In this document: positions 30,770-42,160 of the stretch, piece by piece
Layout: every line of letters starts with the position of its first letter
How positions within the stretch are numbered: the first letter of the stretch is position 1
Assembly: GCA_947471745.1 (NCBI GenBank)
Contig: CANJKZ010000955.1
Location: 2,415,501 to 2,479,500 of the forward strand
DNA: 64,000 nt
Source of the DNA: Closterium sp. Naga37s-1
Lineage: Eukaryota; Streptophyta; Zygnematophyceae; Desmidiales; Closteriaceae
Direction: 5' to 3'
The notes under the pieces: generated by a model
Told to the model about the DNA's origin: nothing
Database searches by the model: none
What the model saw: the letters and a program-made list of their open reading frames with translations, nothing else
Made by a program: the position numbers and the translations under genes

Positions 30770-33700
30770 CTATACACGACTAGAAACCGTGTCAACAAGG
30801 CCTAACTGCACACAACACCTCAGGTGGTCACAAGGCGGAAGCGCCTTGGTGAAGATGTCTGCAGTGTTGGCCTCAGACTCCACAAACTCGAAGCGAGCCT
30901 GTCCACGTCTCTGCAACTCTCGCAGAAGAAAGTACCTGATGTTAATGTGCTTCACTCTGCTCTCCAGCTGCGGCTCTCGACAAAGGAGAATCGACGCCTT
31001 GTTGTCAGTGAACAAGGTCGGTGCAGAGCTCGGCCACTCACCAAGGTCGGCGAGCAAGAAGGTCAACCAACGCAGCTCCTGTGCCGCCATGGCACCAGCG
31101 TAGATCTCAGCCTCAGCTGTAGAGGTCGAGACCGAAGAGGAGCGCGTGGACCGCCACAAAACAGCTCCAGAACCCAAGCTGAAACAGTACCCCTGAGTAG
31201 ACCTATGAGTCTCAGCGCGTCAGCGTAAGAAGAGTCACAGTGACCAGTAAGTACGACAGGCTGCTGCCCTCCAAGAACTAGCCCCACGCCTGATGTCGTC
31301 GCTAGGTACTTCGCCACCCTCACAGCTGCCGTCCAGTGAACAGGACGGTGTCTCCCTGACGCAACAAAGCGAGCAAGGATGCTGAGAGGGAAGGCGAGGT
31401 CTGGGCGAGTGCAAGTCATCAGGTACATGAGGCAGCCCACTAGCTCTGCGTAGGGACCACTAGACTCAAACGGCTCGTCAAGAAAAGGTTCAGTAAGTCT
31501 GTGGTCAACAGCAAGAGGTGTGCGCTGTACTGTGGAGTGCTGAAGCTCGAACCGCTGAAGGACCTGCTGCACCATGTGTGACTGTGAGAGTGTAATGGTG
31601 CGAGCAGCTCTGTCCCTGGTGATCTGCAGGCCAAGGTAGTGGCGCAGCTCACCAAGGTCAGTGCACGTGTGTCTCTTCTGTAGTTCGAACTTTACGTCTG
31701 CCAAGGCAACCCTGTCAGCAGTGGCGAAAACCAGGTCGTCGACGTAGACCAGAACAAAGAACGGTGTGGAGCCACGACGAACGAACAGCGACGGGTCGGC
31801 AGAAGACGGTTGGAACCCAAGGTCAGAGAGGGTAGAACGAAGAGTGTCGTGCCACTCACGAAGAGCCTGACGAAGACCGTAGATAGGTCGCCTCAGCCTC
31901 CACTGGGTCTCAGGTTGGAAAGTGTCAGTGAAGGCAGGGGGAGGACGCAGCCAGACCTCCTCGTGTAAGCTACCCTGAAGGAAAGTAGTGGAGAAGTCGA
32001 GAGAGTGTAACTCGTATTCTCTCTGTGCTGCTACGCGCAGTAACACCCGAAGAGTGGTCATCTTCGGGGTAGGCGCGAAGGTTTGAAAGAAGTCAACTCC
32101 CTCGCGCTGACTGAAACCTCTAGCCACGTAGCGCGCCTTGAAGACCGGAGGAGATCCCGGTGGCCGCTTCACCCTGTAGATCCACATGCCATCGACTACG
32201 TTCGCCCCAGGGGAGGGAACCTCGTCGTCGTAGGTGCCTGTGGATCTGTAGGAGGCCATCTCTGCGTCCATGGCAGCTCTCCACTGAGAGGCCCAAGGCC
32301 CTGACACTGCCTCAGCGTATGTGCGAGGAGTCGGTATGTCAAGGGCGTCGGGGTCTCCCTCAGGGGCGAGCAGCATGGCACAGAGATGTGGGGAAGCGGC
32401 TGCCAGGAACTCTAGCTCAAACTGCCTGTCCTCTAGGGCGTCACAGCCAAGGGCAGACTCACCCCCGACGGCCAGAGGACTGGTAGGAGGAGCAGCCACA
32501 AGACTGGTGGCGTAGTCAAGGCGGCGAGTGGAGGCAAACTCAGTGACTACGGCAGTAAGGGCGGAGACAGAGGAGACAGAGGCACGAGGGTCGATAACAA
32601 GAGAGGCGAGAACACGAGAGAGAACAGGACGGTACGTGCGGTAGTAGTCAGTGACAGGAGTAGAGAGAGAAGCAGTGAAGGCCGACTCAGGAGGAGACGG
32701 AAGGAGAGACAGAGACGAACGAGGCGGACTAAAACGAAAGAGGGCAGTACGAAGGTCAGTAACGAGAACAGGAGACGAGGGACGAGCACGAGGGGAGCGA
32801 CGAGAGGCCCAAGTCTGAGGAGGAGGGGACAACGGAGGCTAAGAACGAGGGAAAACAGCCGGGGAGGGGTCAGGAGGAGGAAGCGGAGGACCCGAGACGG
32901 GAGGAGAGGGGGAGGAGGAAGGAGAGCAGGAGGGGAGACCGAGGGCCCGAAGACCGGAGACAGGAGGAGGAGGCGGCGGCTGCTGTTACGGCGGCGGCTG
33001 CTGCTCCTCCTGCTGCTGTAGCGGCTCCAGCTGCTGCGCCTCCTGCTGCTGCGGCGGCTCCAGCTGCGGCTGCTGCAGCTGCTCCTACTGCTGCTCCTCC
33101 AGCCGCTGCAACTCTCTCTCCTCTCTCTCCAACTCCACCTGCTCCTCACGGGCACGGCGAACACGAGTCTGGTGCCATGTCGGGTAGGGGTGGGGGGGAG
33201 GAGTAGTGTCGGGGGCTGCGGCAGCCCCGGGACCGCCCTCCAAAGCACCTGGCGCACCACCCCCAGAGTCAGCACCACCAGCAGCAACACCCGGAAGACA
33301 AGAGTCTCCTGCAACCACGGGCTCAGCTCCAACTCCAGCACCCCCAGAGCTAGCACCTGTAGGGCCCTCTCCACGAGCACCAGCTCCCGCAGAGTGTGCA
33401 GCAGGCTGCGAGGAGGACTGTGGGGAAGGAGGCTGCACCTGAGGGGCTACCGAGGGGGGAGGGGTAGCCTAGGACACACCTGACGGGGCGGGACCAAGGG
33501 GGGGAGGCTGTACCGGGGGAGCAGGAGGGGGAGCGGAAGTCAGGAAGAGAGGGGGAGGAGGAACCGGGAGACCTCGACTTGGGTACCTGACGTAGTAGAG
33601 GGTGGACTCCTCGAAACGGACGTCACGGGAGTCAAAGAACCGGTGAGAGGGAGGGTGGTAAAAGGTGAAGTCAGAGGAGTCCTCAGGGAAACCAAGGAAG

Positions 33701-34684
33701 ACACAGGGAACGGCGCGAGGCAAGAGCTTGTCCGCGAAAGTGTCGCGGACAATAGCCAAGCAACCCCAGACACGAAACCTCGACGCAACACCAGGGGACC
33801 CGGTCCAAAGACTGGTCGTTGAAGCCTCTGGCCGAGAGACGCGTGGCCAGAGGTTCAGCTGGTGAGCGGCGTACCTAACCGCGTAGGGCCACAGAAAATG
33901 GGGGGCACGAACGTGAGTCAAGGAGGTGCGGGCGATCTCCATGACCAAGCCTATGCGGCGCTCAGCAACCCCATTCTGCTGTGGGGACTCTGGAAGCGTC
34001 CAGGACTGACGAATGCCCTGCTCGCGAAAGAATCCAGCAAGAATGCCGGAGCGAAACTCACCCCCACGGTCAGAGTGAAGACAGCTGACACGACGACCAC
34101 GAGTGCCCTCAGTGGTAAGCAACCACCTGATCAGCGTAGAAGTCACCTCAGACTTCTTCGCCAGGGGGAACACTGTGGCGTAGCGGGAGTAGCCGTCAAC
34201 GACCACAAAAAAGAAACGCTCGCGCTCAGGGCCAAGGCGAGGGGCGGGGCCCCAGACGTCCAAGCGGAGCGTCTCAAAAGGCTCGGTGGCCGAACGAAGG
34301 GAGGAGGAGTGAGGGGTGGCGCGCAGCCGACCCTCGACGCAGGGACCGCACGGCGGTGCAAGTGAAGGCGGCAGCGACGGCAAGACACGCGGGAGGCCTA
34401 AGACAAGACGCTGACGAGACATAGCGCGCACACGAGGGAGGGACGGGTGCCCCGTCCGGTGGTGCCACAGAACGGTGGAGTGTGCAAGCGACCGGCAGGA
34501 GCACGACGCAGCAACTGGACCAAACACGGGAACCTAACCAGACACAGCTACCTGGGGGGACGCAGCAACCTGGTGAGACGCAGGGACCAGACTGGGGGAA
34601 GTAACCGGGGCCGGGGGCAGGAGTCGCTGCTGCTACCACTGCTGCTGCTGCTGCCGCCGCTGCTGCTGCTGCTGCTGCTGCTGC

Positions 34685-34727
<43 letters not shown>

Positions 34728-36609
34728 CACCAGGGCTAGTGTGAAGTGTGTAGAGACCAGAGCCCGGCTCGGCAGTAAAGGTGGCAAGAGGCGAGTAAGT
34801 GTCGCCGTCAACACAAACCGCCGTCTCACCAGAGGGCTCAATCCACACACCCACATGCTGACTCACAAGAGGCCTCACGCCCACCAAGTTCCTTGAGAAC
34901 GAGGGGATGTGGAAGCCAGTCAGAGACCCAAAGGGAACAGCAGGGCAAGGAAGAGTAGTAGTGTAGCAAGCAGTGACTGGTCCCGAGGTGGGATCAGCCA
35001 GGGCCACAGAGACTGGCGCAGGAAGTGGAGTAAGTGTCGTGTGGTCGCGGAAGAAGCAGTGCGAAGCCCCAGAGTCCAGAGTGAAAGACAGCGAAGCGTC
35101 CTCCGAAGTAGCGCCTGGACTAGTGTCTACACAAGTGCCTACACTAGCAACAGGCAACTCAGCAAGACTAGCACCTAAGCTAACAACAGTCGAGAAAACA
35201 GAGTCAGAAGCACTAGAGTGAACAACAACATACATAGCATGAGGAGTTCCTAAGAGATCAAGCAACTGAGAAGCAGACATGCCCCAAAGAGCGGAGCCGT
35301 ACGTCTGAACAAGAGGTAACCAGTCAGGGGCAGGGCCGCCAACGCCGAAGGCCAAGCGAACCGTGTCAGTGAAGTGAGCAAATCACTGACCAGGAGGGTG
35401 GGTGCGGCCACAAGGCTGGCCTCGGCGAGCACCTGTCAGAACCTGATAGGTGCACAAAGGGTGAACAACACCTCGCTGGGGCGGTCGCTGTCCCAGCCCC
35501 GAAACCTGCTACTGCCGCTGCTGCTGCGGGGGCTGCTGCAAGGGGAGGGGCTGCTGCTCCTGCACCTGCTGCTGCCGCTGGGCCAGGTACCACGCCGCTG
35601 CTCCACCCACCGCAGCCGGCAGACCAGGAGGAGGCTGACGAGTCCGGATGTCGCCTCCACCAGCTGCAGTAGGGGAGTCACTGGCCGCTGCACGAGACGC
35701 CTCTCCAGGCCCTGCGCTCCCGCCGCCACCGGTCGGCACGCCACCCCCACCACCTCCGCCGCCAACGCCGCCACCGCCGCCGCCGCCTGAACCCTGACCG
35801 CCCCTCCTGCCACCCCTACCTCGAGACCGCGACGTAGTCGTAACAGCAGCTGCGGTCACGTCAGTAGTGGCAGTGGCAAGCGAGGCAGTAAAAGTGGGCA
35901 GCTGAGGGACAGTGCACCCGTGAAACAGTGGAGGGGGCACAGCACCAGAGGCGGAGGCTACTGAGCGGAGGTTGCTCTCGACGTCCTTGAGCGCAGAATC
36001 AAGGACCTCGATAGTGAGCTCACTAAGGTGCTTCAGAAGAAGCGTGTCACGAATCGAGGCAAGGCGGCCAGGGAGGCTAGTGACAATGAAGTAGATAGTA
36101 ATCGCCATAGGAGGGGGAAGCAGTGCAAGCTGTGCGTCAATGCAAGTAGCGCGGTAGCTAGAATCGAGCGAGCGGAGGTGAGCAATCAAGTCAGCAGAGC
36201 GCTCAAACGAGGCGAGGTCAGGGAACAAGAACGGTAGGAAGAGGCGGCCAAGGGAGACAGTGGTGGGAGTAGCGTAGCGGGCCTTGATAGCAGTGCGAGC
36301 CTGAGTGAAGTGGGCCTCCTCAGACTCAGGGAGGAGGCTGCTAAGAGCGATGCAGGCCGCAGCGTCACGCGACTTCCACGCCGTCAGGTCAGCACGCTGG
36401 CGGGTAAAGCGGTCTCTGGCGGCGTCGTCAGGGGCAGGGCCTAAAGGCGTAGGGTCGTGGGGCGCAGGAAGGTCACCAGTAGCGTGCGCCCAGAGGGACT
36501 CGCTCGCTTGGACCTGACTCTCTAAAAGGCGACGCGCGCGTAGGAGCTAGACCGGAAACTCGAGCGGTCTACCGTTAGCGTCAAAACGAAGAACCCTAGG
36601 GGTCGCCAT
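30770..36609 (-). pseudogene. Copia C gag-pol
   Basis: Minus strand, starting MATPRVLRFDANG at 36609. Gag continues to about 35500 (FLFPDLASFERSADLIAHLR). A Cys/His module (CTYQVLTGARRGQPCGRTH) lies near 35395-35450 and protease (FTLDSGASHCFFRD) near 35050. A poly-Gln run lies at 34633-34735. The integrase zinc module (WHHRTGHPSLPRVR) is near 34440-34480 and the core (LDVWGPAPR, HSDRGGEF, NGVAERRIG) at 33930-34265. A Gln/Arg-rich linker covers 32930-33480. RT has YVDDLVFATAD near 31740 and RNase H occupies 30770-31260. Several breaks are present; the domain set is complete. Confidence 0.85.
34636..34735 (-). repeat. CAG microsatellite (poly-Gln) in Copia C
   Basis: A near-pure CTG/CAG run of about 100 bp encodes poly-Gln on the minus strand between protease and integrase. 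A second Gln/Glu-coding GCTGCTGCT-rich stretch occurs at about 32965-33110 in the linker. Confidence 0.9.
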
Positions 36610-36769
36610 AGCAAAAGCAAAGAGGTGGGAAGTGCTGCTGCTGAAACCCTAATCACTGAGAGCGACTCTGTAGGGCGCTAGGGGACATAGGGTAGGGCGC
36701 TACGGGACACAGAGTAGGGCGCAACACTGCTGGACTAGGAGGGCGCAGCGCCACGGGCAGGGGTAGCGC

Positions 36770-37330
36770 GACGCGACGCAGCGGGACAGGACGGGCAGCG
36801 CGACGCGACGCGACGCGACGGGACGGGACGGACTGCGCGAGGCGGATGGGCAGCGCGACACGACGCGAAGGGACGGGACGGACTGCGCGACGTGGACGGG
36901 CAGCGCGACGCGGACGGACGGGACGGGACGGACGGGCAGCGCGACGCGGACGGACGGGACGGGACGGACGGGCAGTGCGACGCGGACGGACGGGACGGGA
37001 CGGGCGGCGCGACGCGGACAGGCAGCGCGACGCGGACGGACGGGACGGGATTGAAGGCGCGACGCGGACGGGCAGCGTGACGCGGACGGACGGGACGGGA
37101 CGGACGGCGCGACGCGAACGGACAGCGCGATGCGGCGGGACAGTTGGAGCGACGTAACGGCAGGCGCAGCGGGCGCTAGGGCACGAGAGCGACGTAACGG
37201 TAGGCGCAGCGGGCGCTAGGGCACGAGAGCGACGTAACGGCAGGCGCAGCGGGCGCTAGGGCACGAGAGCGACGTAGCGGCAGGCGCGATAGGCGCTAGG
37301 GAACAGTACGAGCGTAACGGGCACTAGGGT
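36770..37330 (-). repeat. GC-rich minisatellite leader of Copia C
   Basis: From 36770 to 37130 the sequence is built of GACGGACGGGACGGGACG and GCGCGACGCGGACG units. From 37151 to 37310 there are four copies of a 40-bp unit starting GACGTAACGG (37151, 37191, 37231, 37271). It occupies the leader between gag and the primer site. Confidence 0.85.
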
Positions 37331-37393
37331 ACGGGACAGGCTCGGGCGCTACGGACGTGAACGAGAGGAACGGGATCCCACAGGATCCTAACC

Positions 37394-37405
37394 TAGGTGA
37401 TACCA
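37394..37405 (-). promoter_or_regulatory. Primer-binding site of Copia C
   Basis: On the minus strand TGGTATCACCTA directly follows the LTR end. The first eight bases match the tRNA-Met complement; the rest deviates. Confidence 0.65.
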
Positions 37406-37466
37406 TGTCAAGAACGAAAGTGTTGGTTCATTGATGTGGGTTGGGGTACATATAACAAACCCTAAC
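37406..37466 (-). repeat. 5' LTR of Copia C, part left of the D insertion
   Basis: 61 bp matching one end of the 109-bp LTR at 30460-30568. It stops at CTAAC (37462-37466), which is duplicated at 45095-45099 on the far side of Copia D. Confidence 0.9.
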
Positions 37467-37594
37467 TGTCAAACATTATATATGTTATAGTTCTGTAGGC
37501 TATAGTGGGTTTAGCCTTAGGGGGTACACAATTCTAGGTTTTCCTACTTGTACTCTCAATCTTCCTAGTTCAATCACTCCTTCTCATTCTAACA
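37467..37594 (+). repeat. 5' LTR of Copia D
   Basis: 128 bp, TGTCAAACATTATATATG...CTCATTCTAACA, followed at 37595 by TGGCATCAGGAGCC, a diverged primer site. Confidence 0.92.
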
Positions 37595-38231
37595 TGGCAT
37601 CAGGAGCCTAGGTTAGGAACCTAGGACCACGTGTTACTAAGGGCCCGTCCTTCCGCTAGCGCCCTCGAGCGCCTTCTCACTTTAGCGCCCTCGCGCGCCT
37701 CGCTGTCCGTGCGCCCTCGCGCGCCTCGCTGTCTCGTCGCGTAGCCCACTAGAAGCCCGCGCGCGGCCCATTTTTTGCCCGCGCGCGGCCTCGTTTTTTC
37801 CCCACGCAGCTCGTTAGCCGCCCTCGCGTGGCCTCCTTCTAGTGCGCGCGACCCCCCCCCTAGCCGCCCACGCCGTCGACGTAGCCCGCCCTGGCCTCGC
37901 GCGGCCCCTAGAGCAGCTCGCCAGCTGCCCGTCAACAGGCGCGCGCCGCCACCTCGCCCTTGCAGGCCGCCGCCCGTGCGTAGGTCGTCGCCCACGCGTA
38001 GGCCACAGCCAGCCCGTAGGCCGCCACCTCGACCCGCGCGCCGGCCCACCCTCTCTGCCGAGCCGCGCCGCGCAGTCCTGCCTGAACCGCGCCGCCCGAG
38101 TCGCGCCGCCCTGACCGAGCCGCGCCGCCCCACCTGCAGCAACTGCTGTTCCTGTTCCTCCTGTTACAACTGTCCTTACTGCTACAGCTGCTCCTGCTAC
38201 TGCTCTTACTGCTACTGCTACTGCTGCCACT
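37595..38231 (+). other. Primer site and GC-rich leader of Copia D
   Basis: The leader is GC-rich with repeats around GCGCCCTCGCGCGCCTCG (37660-37740), then Ala/Pro/Arg-codon-like sequence, and finally a CTG/CTACTG-rich run just before the gag ATG at 38232. No domain is seen. Confidence 0.75.
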
Positions 38232-38875
38232 ATGGCTACACCCACAGTTCTCTCTTTCGATGCTGAGGGCCGTCCGCTCCAGTTTGATGCCTGGCTCGAC
38301 GATCTCCACCTCTTCCTCCAGATCACTGCTAAGGATGATGTCTCGCTGTATGACCATGCGTCTGGAACCGCTCTAGCACCTCCTGACACTGCTGACAGTA
38401 CAGCTCGCTCCCAGTGGCAGACTCGTGACGCCCACGCTCGCCTAGCCATTCGCAGCCACCTGCCGTTAGATGAGCGCGCACACTTCGGCCAGCATAAGAC
38501 TGCTAAGGCACTGTACGATGCAGTCGTCGCTCGCTACTGCTCGCCTGCCTCTGCTACGATAGGCCGTCTCTTGCTGCCCTATCTTTTCCCCAACCTCGCC
38601 GCCTTTCCCACAGTCGCTGACCTCATTACCCACCTCCGCACTAGTGACACTCGCTACCGAGCCGCCCTTCCTGCTGAGTTCCTCGCCAAGAACCCCCCCC
38701 CGATGTACCTCGTTCACTACCACCTAGTCACTCGTCTCCCTGACTCTCTTCGCGCAGTCAGGGACCACTTTCTCGCCCTCTGCCCCACCGAGCTCACCAT
38801 TGACCTCCTCGAGAAGCATCTGCTTGCAGCTGAGTCTAGCATAGTTGCTCTAGGTGCCTCTCGTGGCTACCCCCG

Positions 38876-39483
38876 TGTCAGAATCCCAACCACTAGACCA
38901 TTGGGATAAAAGGGCTTGTTAAGTAGCGGGTCAGAGTGCGCCCATAACCCCCCAGGCGAACGCGCCTGTAACCCCCCTAGGATCAATCGGGCATCCACAG
39001 TGCAGATCTACCGACACCCCCCCACACTGGGAGGCCCAGGACTGAGCACAGCGGCAACGGCCTACATGTGCATACACCGAGATTCGAACCCAAGACCTTA
39101 CTGACACCATGTCAGAATCCCAGTCACTAGACCATTGGGATAGAAGGGCTTGTTAAGTAGCGGGTGAGTGCGCCCATAACCCCCCAGGCGAACGCGCCTG
39201 TAACCCCCCTAGGATCAATCGGGCATCCACAGTGCAGATCTACCGACACCCCCCCACACTGGGAGGCCCAGGACTGAGCACAGTGGCAACGGCCTACATG
39301 TGCATACACCGGGATTCGAACCCGAGACCTTACTGACACCATGTCAGAATCCCAGTCACTAGACCATTGGGATAGAAGGGCTTGTTTAAGTAGCGGGTCA
39401 GAGTGCACCCATAACCCCCCAGGCGAACGCGCCTGTAACCCCCCTAGGATCAATCGGGCATCCACAGTGCAGATCTACCGACA
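38876..39483 (-). mobile_element. Tandem miniature LTR element (TRIM/SMART type) with tRNA-like promoter boxes
   Basis: Three LTRs of 139-142 bp (38876-39016, 39110-39248, 39342-39483) alternate with two 93-bp interiors, flanked by perfect CCCCG duplications (38871-38875, 39484-39488). On the minus strand each LTR runs TGTCGGTAG...TTCTGACA. It is followed by TGGTGTCAG (a primer-site variant), and the interior ends with CCAGTGTGGGGGGG, a polypurine tract, before the next LTR. One unit is only about 374 bp and has no coding capacity. An A-box-like TGGTCTAGTGACTGG in the LTR end (39352-39366) and a B-box GGTTCGAATCC in the interior (39312-39322) are spaced as in a tRNA gene. Confidence 0.85.
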
Positions 39484-41899
39484 CCCCGCACACCCTTCTT
39501 TGACAGGTGTTCCCCTCCCCCCCTTCTCCCCTCGGTTGCCTCTGCTGCCGCTGTCGACTTCCTTGGTGCTGAGGAAGTCGGGGCTGCGTCTGCTCCTAGC
39601 TGGAGGCGCAAGGGCGGCAAGGGCAAGGGGGGCAAGGGTGGTGGTGGTGCTAGAGGGGGGGGTGGAGGTGGAGGTGGAGGTGGCGGCGGTGGGGGCGGTG
39701 GGGGTGGTGGCGGTGGTGGGGGTGGTGGCGGGGCTGGGGGGGTGGGTGGCAGCGGCGGGGGTGGTGGCGGTAGTGGTGGTGGAGGAGGCCGGGGTGGAGG
39801 TGGTGGTGGTGGAGGCAGTGGGCGTGGGGGTGGCAGCTCGGGTGGTGGTCGGGGTGGACTGGCGCAGCGTGGAGGCTCGGGTGGTGTCCAGCGCCAGCAG
39901 CAGCGTCTTGGAGAGACCCCGTCGTCCCAGCAGCTTCGTGAGTGGTACTCTCAGCATGGGGGGTCTGGGGGCGGGGGTACCTGCACGTATGTCATCCGCA
40001 CAGGTGACCGCGCTGGTCAGACGTGTGGGAGGTTCCACACGCCACAGCGCTGCTTCTTCCGTCTCGACGACGCCTGGCGTGCACAGTTCCCTGAGGCCTC
40101 TGAGCTGCCCCGCTGGGCTGATCTGCTTAAAAAGAACATTGATGTCTTTGCACTTGACTTTGATGTTATCCTAGGAGCCATGTATGCATTGACTATTAGT
40201 GTTGAGGGTGACTGTTACTTGTGTGTGCCACCAGACCCAGGCATTGCGACCAGTGAGGCTGCCGCTCTAGGTGCCAGTGTGTCTGCTGCCCCACGTCCTA
40301 AAGAGGCTGCTGCTCTAGGTGCAGGTGTGTCTGCTGCGTCAGGTACTTGTGAGTCTGCACTTTCAGGTACTGCGTCTACTGAGGCACTGCACACCTTCAC
40401 ACTGGACTCTGGTGCTTCTCGCTGTTTCTTTCGCGACCGCACTGCCCTAGAGCAGCTCCCTAGGCCGGTTGCTGTCTCCCTGGCTGACCCCTCCAGGGGT
40501 CCGGTCCTTGCGACCTCCACCACTGCCCTCCCTTGTCCTGCTGTCCCGTCCGGCACCCAGTCGGGCCTTTACCTCCCCTCGTTCTCTACGAACTTGGTGG
40601 CGGGTTCCGCGCTCCAGGATGCGGGTGTTCACCAGTTCACCCCTGCCTACGAGCGTGTGACACACTGCACGTGTGCCCACACGGGTCGACACCTGGCTAC
40701 CTTCACTCGGCAGCCGGGGTCAGACTTGTACACACTGACCACTGAGTCCCCTCAGGTAGCGGCGTCTGCGTCTGCGTCAGGTCAGTTGTCCGCCCCCTGC
40801 TCGTGTCGCACCCTGTCGCACCGGACGGTCCTCTGGCACCACCGCCTTGGGCACCCTTCGATGCAGCGCCTTCGTGGCATGCACTCCCGTTACCTTGTCT
40901 CTGGTCTCCCCAGATCACTGCCTCCCCTGCCACCGTCCCCTGCCCCTCCCTGCCTTCCCTGTGTCGAGGGGCGGTAGCGTGCCACCCCTCACTCCTCTGA
41001 GTTTCCCCCGACGGAGGCCCCTCTGCAGACCCTGCACATGGACGTATGGGGCCCAGCCCGCGTCCGTGGACAAGGAGGAGAGCGCTACTTCCTGCTGGTA
41101 GTTGACGACTACACGCGTTACACCACGGTCTTCCCCTTGCGCACCAAGGGAGAGGTCCCTGCTGTTCTGATCCCTTGGATCCGCGCTACCCGTCTCCAGC
41201 TGGAGAGGCGCCTTCGCACGGACCTTCCCGTCCTGCGACTCCACTCTGACAGAGGTGGTGAGTTTTCCTCCGGTCTCTTGGAGACCTTCTGTTAGGGGGA
41301 GGGCATTCGCCAGACGTTCACGCTTCCGGCCTCTCCTCAGCAGAATGGGGTTGCTGAGCGCCGCATTGGCTTGGTCATGGAAGTCGCTCGTACCTCCTTG
41401 GTCCATGCGGCTGCCCCCCATTTTCTGTGGCCGTTTGCGGTCCGCTATGCCGCGCATCAGCTCAACCTCTGGCCCCGTGTCTCCGTTCCGGAGACCTCGC
41501 CGACGCTGCGTTGGACGGGAGAGGTTGGCGATGCGTCTGTGTTCCGGGTGTGGGGATCTCGTGCCTTTGTCCGCGATACGTCCGCGGACAAGCTCTCCGC
41601 CCGCGCTGCTCCCTGTGTCTTCCTTGGCTTTGTCCCTGACGCGCCTGGCTGGCAGTTTTACCACCCCACCTCGCACCGGGTCTTCGCCTCTCAGGACGTC
41701 ACTTTTGACGAGTCGGTCCCGTTCTACCGTCTCTTCCCCTACCGCACTGCCCCGCTCCCCCCCCCGCCGCTCTTCCTCACGCCAGGTGCTGCTTTGGTAG
41801 ACCCCCTGCCTCCCCAGGGTCCAGCTCCCTCAGGTGTTTCCCAGGTAGACCCGGTCGAGCCTGTCGAGGTAGCTGTCGACTCTGGTCCTCCGCGAGGTA

Positions 41900-42160
41900 C
41901 TGAGCGTGCTGAGCCTGAGCGTGCTGAGCCTGGTGGTGCTGGGTCTGGGGGTACTGAGACTGGGGGTGCTGAGCCTGGGGGTGCGGAGACTGCGGGTGCT
42001 GAGCCTGGGGGTGCGGAGACTGCGGGTGCTGAGCCTGGGGGTGCAGAGACTGCGGGTGCTGAGCCTGGGGGTGCAGAGACTGCGGGTGCTGAGCGTGGGG
42101 GTGCTGTCCCTGGGGGTGCTGAGTCTGGAGGTCCTGAGCCTGGGGGTACTGCGCCTGGGG
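41900..42160 (+). repeat. 15-bp and 30-bp tandem repeats in the Copia D linker
   Basis: Units GCTGAGCCTGGGGGT and GCGGAGACTGCGGGT alternate, giving a 30-bp higher-order period with about five copies near 41965-42090. They encode GAEPG/GAETA pentapeptides between integrase and RT. Confidence 0.9.

Noticed and set aside
39300-39376. Possible tRNA-Glu gene on the minus strand
   Set aside because: The D-arm-like and T-arm-like parts are good, but acceptor strands do not pair, the anticodon loop is abnormal (no U33), and the sequence straddles the LTR/primer-site junction of a miniature LTR element.
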